Shown piece by piece: positions 61,927 through 64,000 of a DNA stretch of 64,000 nucleotides. Every line of letters starts with the position of its first letter. Position 1 is the first letter of the stretch. The translations under genes and the position numbers were made by a program. A model generated the notes under the pieces. It was not told the DNA's origin. It worked only from the letters and a program-made list of their open reading frames with translations, and ran no database searches. The stretch comes from Desulfosudis oleivorans (GTDB lineage: Bacteria > Desulfobacterota > Desulfobacteria > Desulfobacterales > SURF-7), in the NCBI GenBank assembly GCA_020723325.1, contig DYJD01000003.1, forward strand, positions 318,421-382,420, in the 5' to 3' direction.

Positions 61927-62206
61927 TCAAATTGACATGTTAAGGACTTGTAGGTGTGCGCAATCCAAGCCAATATCAGGCTTTTTTGCAATTATTCGTT
62001 GATATCGGGTTGAAAGAACGATGACTTCATTGATGATTTTAAGTCTCTCGTACCCAAGGCCTCCTACCTTGTACATGCGACGTGCGAATATCGCCCAACA
62101 TACTCGCTTTCCATCGGCAATCGTGGTTTTGAATCTTCTCCGACAATGGTGATGATGGGACCTAAACCAGCAGCGGGGCTTCTGGCTTTTGTATCGGGAA
62201 ACGATC
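61927..62206 (-). pseudogene. Possible 3' remnant of an unknown gene
   Basis: On the minus strand an open frame without a start codon reads, among other parts, KTTIADGKRVCWAIFARRMY and GLGYERLKIINEVIVLSTRY, ending LNMSI before TGA 61929-61927. The composition looks coding (basic, like a transposase or recombinase C-terminus), but I recognise no family. Confidence 0.25.
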
Positions 62207-62286
62207 TTTAATTGTCTTTGACTGAAAGAAATGCTAGACTTCTAGAAAACCGGACACATAGGGCTATCAGAACAATATTGAAAATT

Positions 62287-63888
62287 ATGAAACACAAAAC
62301 CATGAAAGGCTTTATACTCTTTTTTTGTCTGCTCCTTTCCAGTGCCTCGCTGGTCCAGGCCGACACCATCTACGTGTCTCAGATGGCCGCGGGCAGTGAC
62401 ACGGGAGAATCCCTGGCCAATGCCCATTCCATGACCTGGTTCAACACCCCTGCCAACTGGGGAACGGGACCGGGGCAAATCGGTCCCAACACCACCGTCC
62501 GCTTTATCGGCGAGATCACGTCACCCCTGCTAATAGCGGGTAGCGGCACAAGCGGAGAAGGCAACCGGATCGTCCTCGATTTTGCCGGCGGTTCCATGAA
62601 CGCCCCGTCCCTGTCGATCACGGATGCCCAGATCAAATTCCGAGGCCATGACTTCATCACCGTTACGAATTGCCATTTCAGCGACAATATCCAGATCGGA
62701 CGTCTATATGACCTGAATGGGGCGGCGGACAACATCACAATCTCGAACTGTGTCTTCGTCGGTCGGGAGGGCTGCACCGTCGATGCCGTCTGCCACCAAT
62801 ACGGCACCCATACCCTCATTGAGAACAATTACTTCAAGAATATCATGCATGGCGTCTTCGGCGATACCGTCCTGAACCATGACATCACCATTCGCGGCAA
62901 TATCTTCAGCGGCGGTAAGACCAGCGCTATTTCATACAACCAGGATATCATCCGGTTCGGCGATGCGTACAATGTCCTAATTGCAGGAAATCATCTTACG
63001 GTCAGAAAGGATGTCGACCCGGCATACGTATCAAATCCGGGCGGGGAACCATACCATTGCGACGTCATCCAGTTCTACATGAAGGGCGGGGGGAATGCGG
63101 GCAATCCAAGGGACTGGACCATCCGGTACAATCTGATCGAGCTGGACACCACGAACCGATATCACCGCCATTGGGTTCATGCACAGCAAATGGCGGGAAC
63201 TTTCGATATTTATGCCAACATCTTTCTGGGAACCCATGGGGGCCAACTCTCCGGAGGCCTTCAGCTCGGCGACAACCTTGATCCACTTTTCGCTGCCCAT
63301 ATCCATGGCAACACCTTCATCACCAAGGATGGCCCTGGGGAGATCATCTTTTTCACGAAATCAAGTGATTCCACAGTCGCAGCCACCGAGCAATACACCT
63401 TCACGAACAACATCGTCTACTCCCTGACGGATTTCCGCTTCAATGGAATCAACCGGCCCCTTAACTTCTATAAGAACAACAACCTCTACTACGCCGTCTC
63501 CCCCACAACCCATGGCCAGGGCATTATCAATGACCTGCTCGCGGAAGAGACCGGTTCCCTGAACCAGGCCCCCCTGTTCGCCAGTGTCACCAACAACGAT
63601 TACCGGCTGTTACCTTCGTCTCCGGCGATCGATCACGGCGGCACGCTGGCTCAGATGTACGGCAGGGCCCTTTTCGGGGTCGCCTGGCCGAATGTCGCTT
63701 TGACGGACCGGCCCTATGGCCTCGGATACGACATCGGCGCCTATGAATATACGGGAGAGGCCGCTTTTGCAGATATGGATCATGACGGGGATGTGGATGG
63801 CTACGATCTGAAACTTTTCGCCGACTCTTATACCGCGGGAACCAATATCATCCCCCCGGAGACCTTTGCCCGGCAATATGGATTCTGA
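62287..63888 (+). CDS. Secreted right-handed beta-helix protein with dockerin-like tail
   Basis: ATG 62287 (MKHKTMKGFILFF..) is used, although no good ribosome-binding site is visible and ATG 62302 is equally possible. The product of about 533 residues has a signal peptide ending LVQAD and a parallel beta-helix body (about 30-470) with repeated short strands such as ITISNCVFVG, TLIENNYFKNI and ITIRGNIFSGG, as in pectate-lyase-like proteins. The C-terminus has a calcium EF-like motif DMDHDGDVDGYDLKLFADSY, typical of dockerin-like tails. It is likely a polysaccharide-binding or lyase-type exported protein; no catalytic residues can be assigned. The remaining 112 bp to the window edge show nothing. 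Confidence 0.75.
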   Translation: MKHKTMKGFILFFCLLLSSASLVQADTIYVSQMAAGSDTGESLANAHSMTWFNTPANWGTGPGQIGPNTTVRFIGEITSPLLIAGSGTSGEGNRIVLDFAGGSMNAPSLSITDAQIKFRGHDFITVTNCHFSDNIQIGRLYDLNGAADNITISNCVFVGREGCTVDAVCHQYGTHTLIENNYFKNIMHGVFGDTVLNHDITIRGNIFSGGKTSAISYNQDIIRFGDAYNVLIAGNHLTVRKDVDPAYVSNPGGEPYHCDVIQFYMKGGGNAGNPRDWTIRYNLIELDTTNRYHRHWVHAQQMAGTFDIYANIFLGTHGGQLSGGLQLGDNLDPLFAAHIHGNTFITKDGPGEIIFFTKSSDSTVAATEQYTFTNNIVYSLTDFRFNGINRPLNFYKNNNLYYAVSPTTHGQGIINDLLAEETGSLNQAPLFASVTNNDYRLLPSSPAIDHGGTLAQMYGRALFGVAWPNVALTDRPYGLGYDIGAYEYTGEAAFADMDHDGDVDGYDLKLFADSYTAGTNIIPPETFARQYGF

Positions 63889-64000
63889 GTACGACAAACA
63901 CTTGGCACCATGTCTTTCATAAGTGTAAGTGCGCCATGAGGTTGTGTGAGAACGGACTCAAGAACTGATGGACAAGCAGACCTGCTAAATGGTGGATCTA

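Larger units (their letters stand above)
61145..62286. other. Long intergenic stretch after the PKS gene
   Basis: No intact gene in about 1.1 kb. It contains a hairpin (61366-61392), AT-rich sequence with scattered stops, and at the right end a decayed minus-strand frame (61927-62206). None of the small companion genes usual for enediyne PKS loci (for example the separate thioesterase or E3-E5 homologues) is present. Confidence 0.5.

Noticed and set aside
53879..62211. A complete enediyne biosynthetic cluster
   Set aside because: Only the synthase has PksE-like order; the conserved companion genes are not in the window, so a true enediyne product is not supported.

Overview
The window looks like chromosomal DNA of an anaerobic Desulfobacterota (former Deltaproteobacteria, probably a sulfate reducer of the Desulfobacterales). 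The main reasons are a bacterial-type Wood-Ljungdahl acs gene set with a corrinoid-protein activator, DsrE/TusA-type sulfur-relay genes, a candidate selenoprotein, PEP-CTERM exported proteins and dispersed REP-like palindromes. This placement is inferred from gene content; there is no rRNA to confirm it.

Layout. (1) 1-6.1 kb, minus strand: end of a surface-polysaccharide cluster (two GT4 glycosyltransferases, galE, two SAM methyltransferases, a multi-spanning GT39-like protein). (2) 6.1-7.5 kb: tRNA-Lys(CUU) flanked by decayed mobile DNA. (3) 7.5-10.4 kb: tandem membrane SpoIIE/PP2C phosphatases. (4) 10.4-22.2 kb, minus strand: exported proteins (a 1448-residue Ig/He_PIG/malectin protein, a frameshifted SGNH-hydrolase lipoprotein, an SdrD-B repeat protein, a PEP-CTERM protein), then at 22.4 kb a divergent six-PAS LuxR-type regulator. 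Two of the surface-gene promoters share a near-identical dyad. (5) 25.9-27.5 kb: a double-[4Fe-4S] protein and a broken orphan vapC. (6) 27.5-38.3 kb, minus strand: acsV, acsD, acsA, acsB, acsC, acsE, which together form acetyl-CoA from CO2 and methyl-tetrahydrofolate or run that reaction backwards. Intrinsic terminators lie inside the cluster and AcsD carries a long Ala/Lys-rich tail. (7) 38.3-45.4 kb: repeats, then small housekeeping genes (FmdB-like, cold-shock protein, DEAD-box helicase, DUF4143 ATPase, YkgJ-like, cupin, EamA exporter, Ada-like repair protein). (8) 45.6-48.2 kb: a four-gene operon of TusA-like, DsrE, TusA-OsmC fusion and a MetE-like methyltransferase read through an in-frame TGA. 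(9) 48.2-52.5 kb: LytTR/7TMR-DISM two-component system with an exported DUF1016-like protein and an outer-membrane protein. (10) 52.8-61.1 kb: a VPLP-type PEP-CTERM protein, a PPOX-fold protein and a 2421-residue iterative PKS. (11) 61.1-64 kb: a decayed intergenic stretch and a secreted beta-helix protein.

Most notable: the candidate selenocysteine MetE-like protein with a bSECIS-like hairpin, inside a sulfur-relay operon; the KS-AT-ACP-KR-DH-PPTase-TE-TE megasynthase; the shared dyad operator beside a LuxR-type regulator; and a DUF4143 ATPase gene whose start codon sits in a perfect 33-nt palindrome overlapping a promoter predicted to give a nearly leaderless mRNA.
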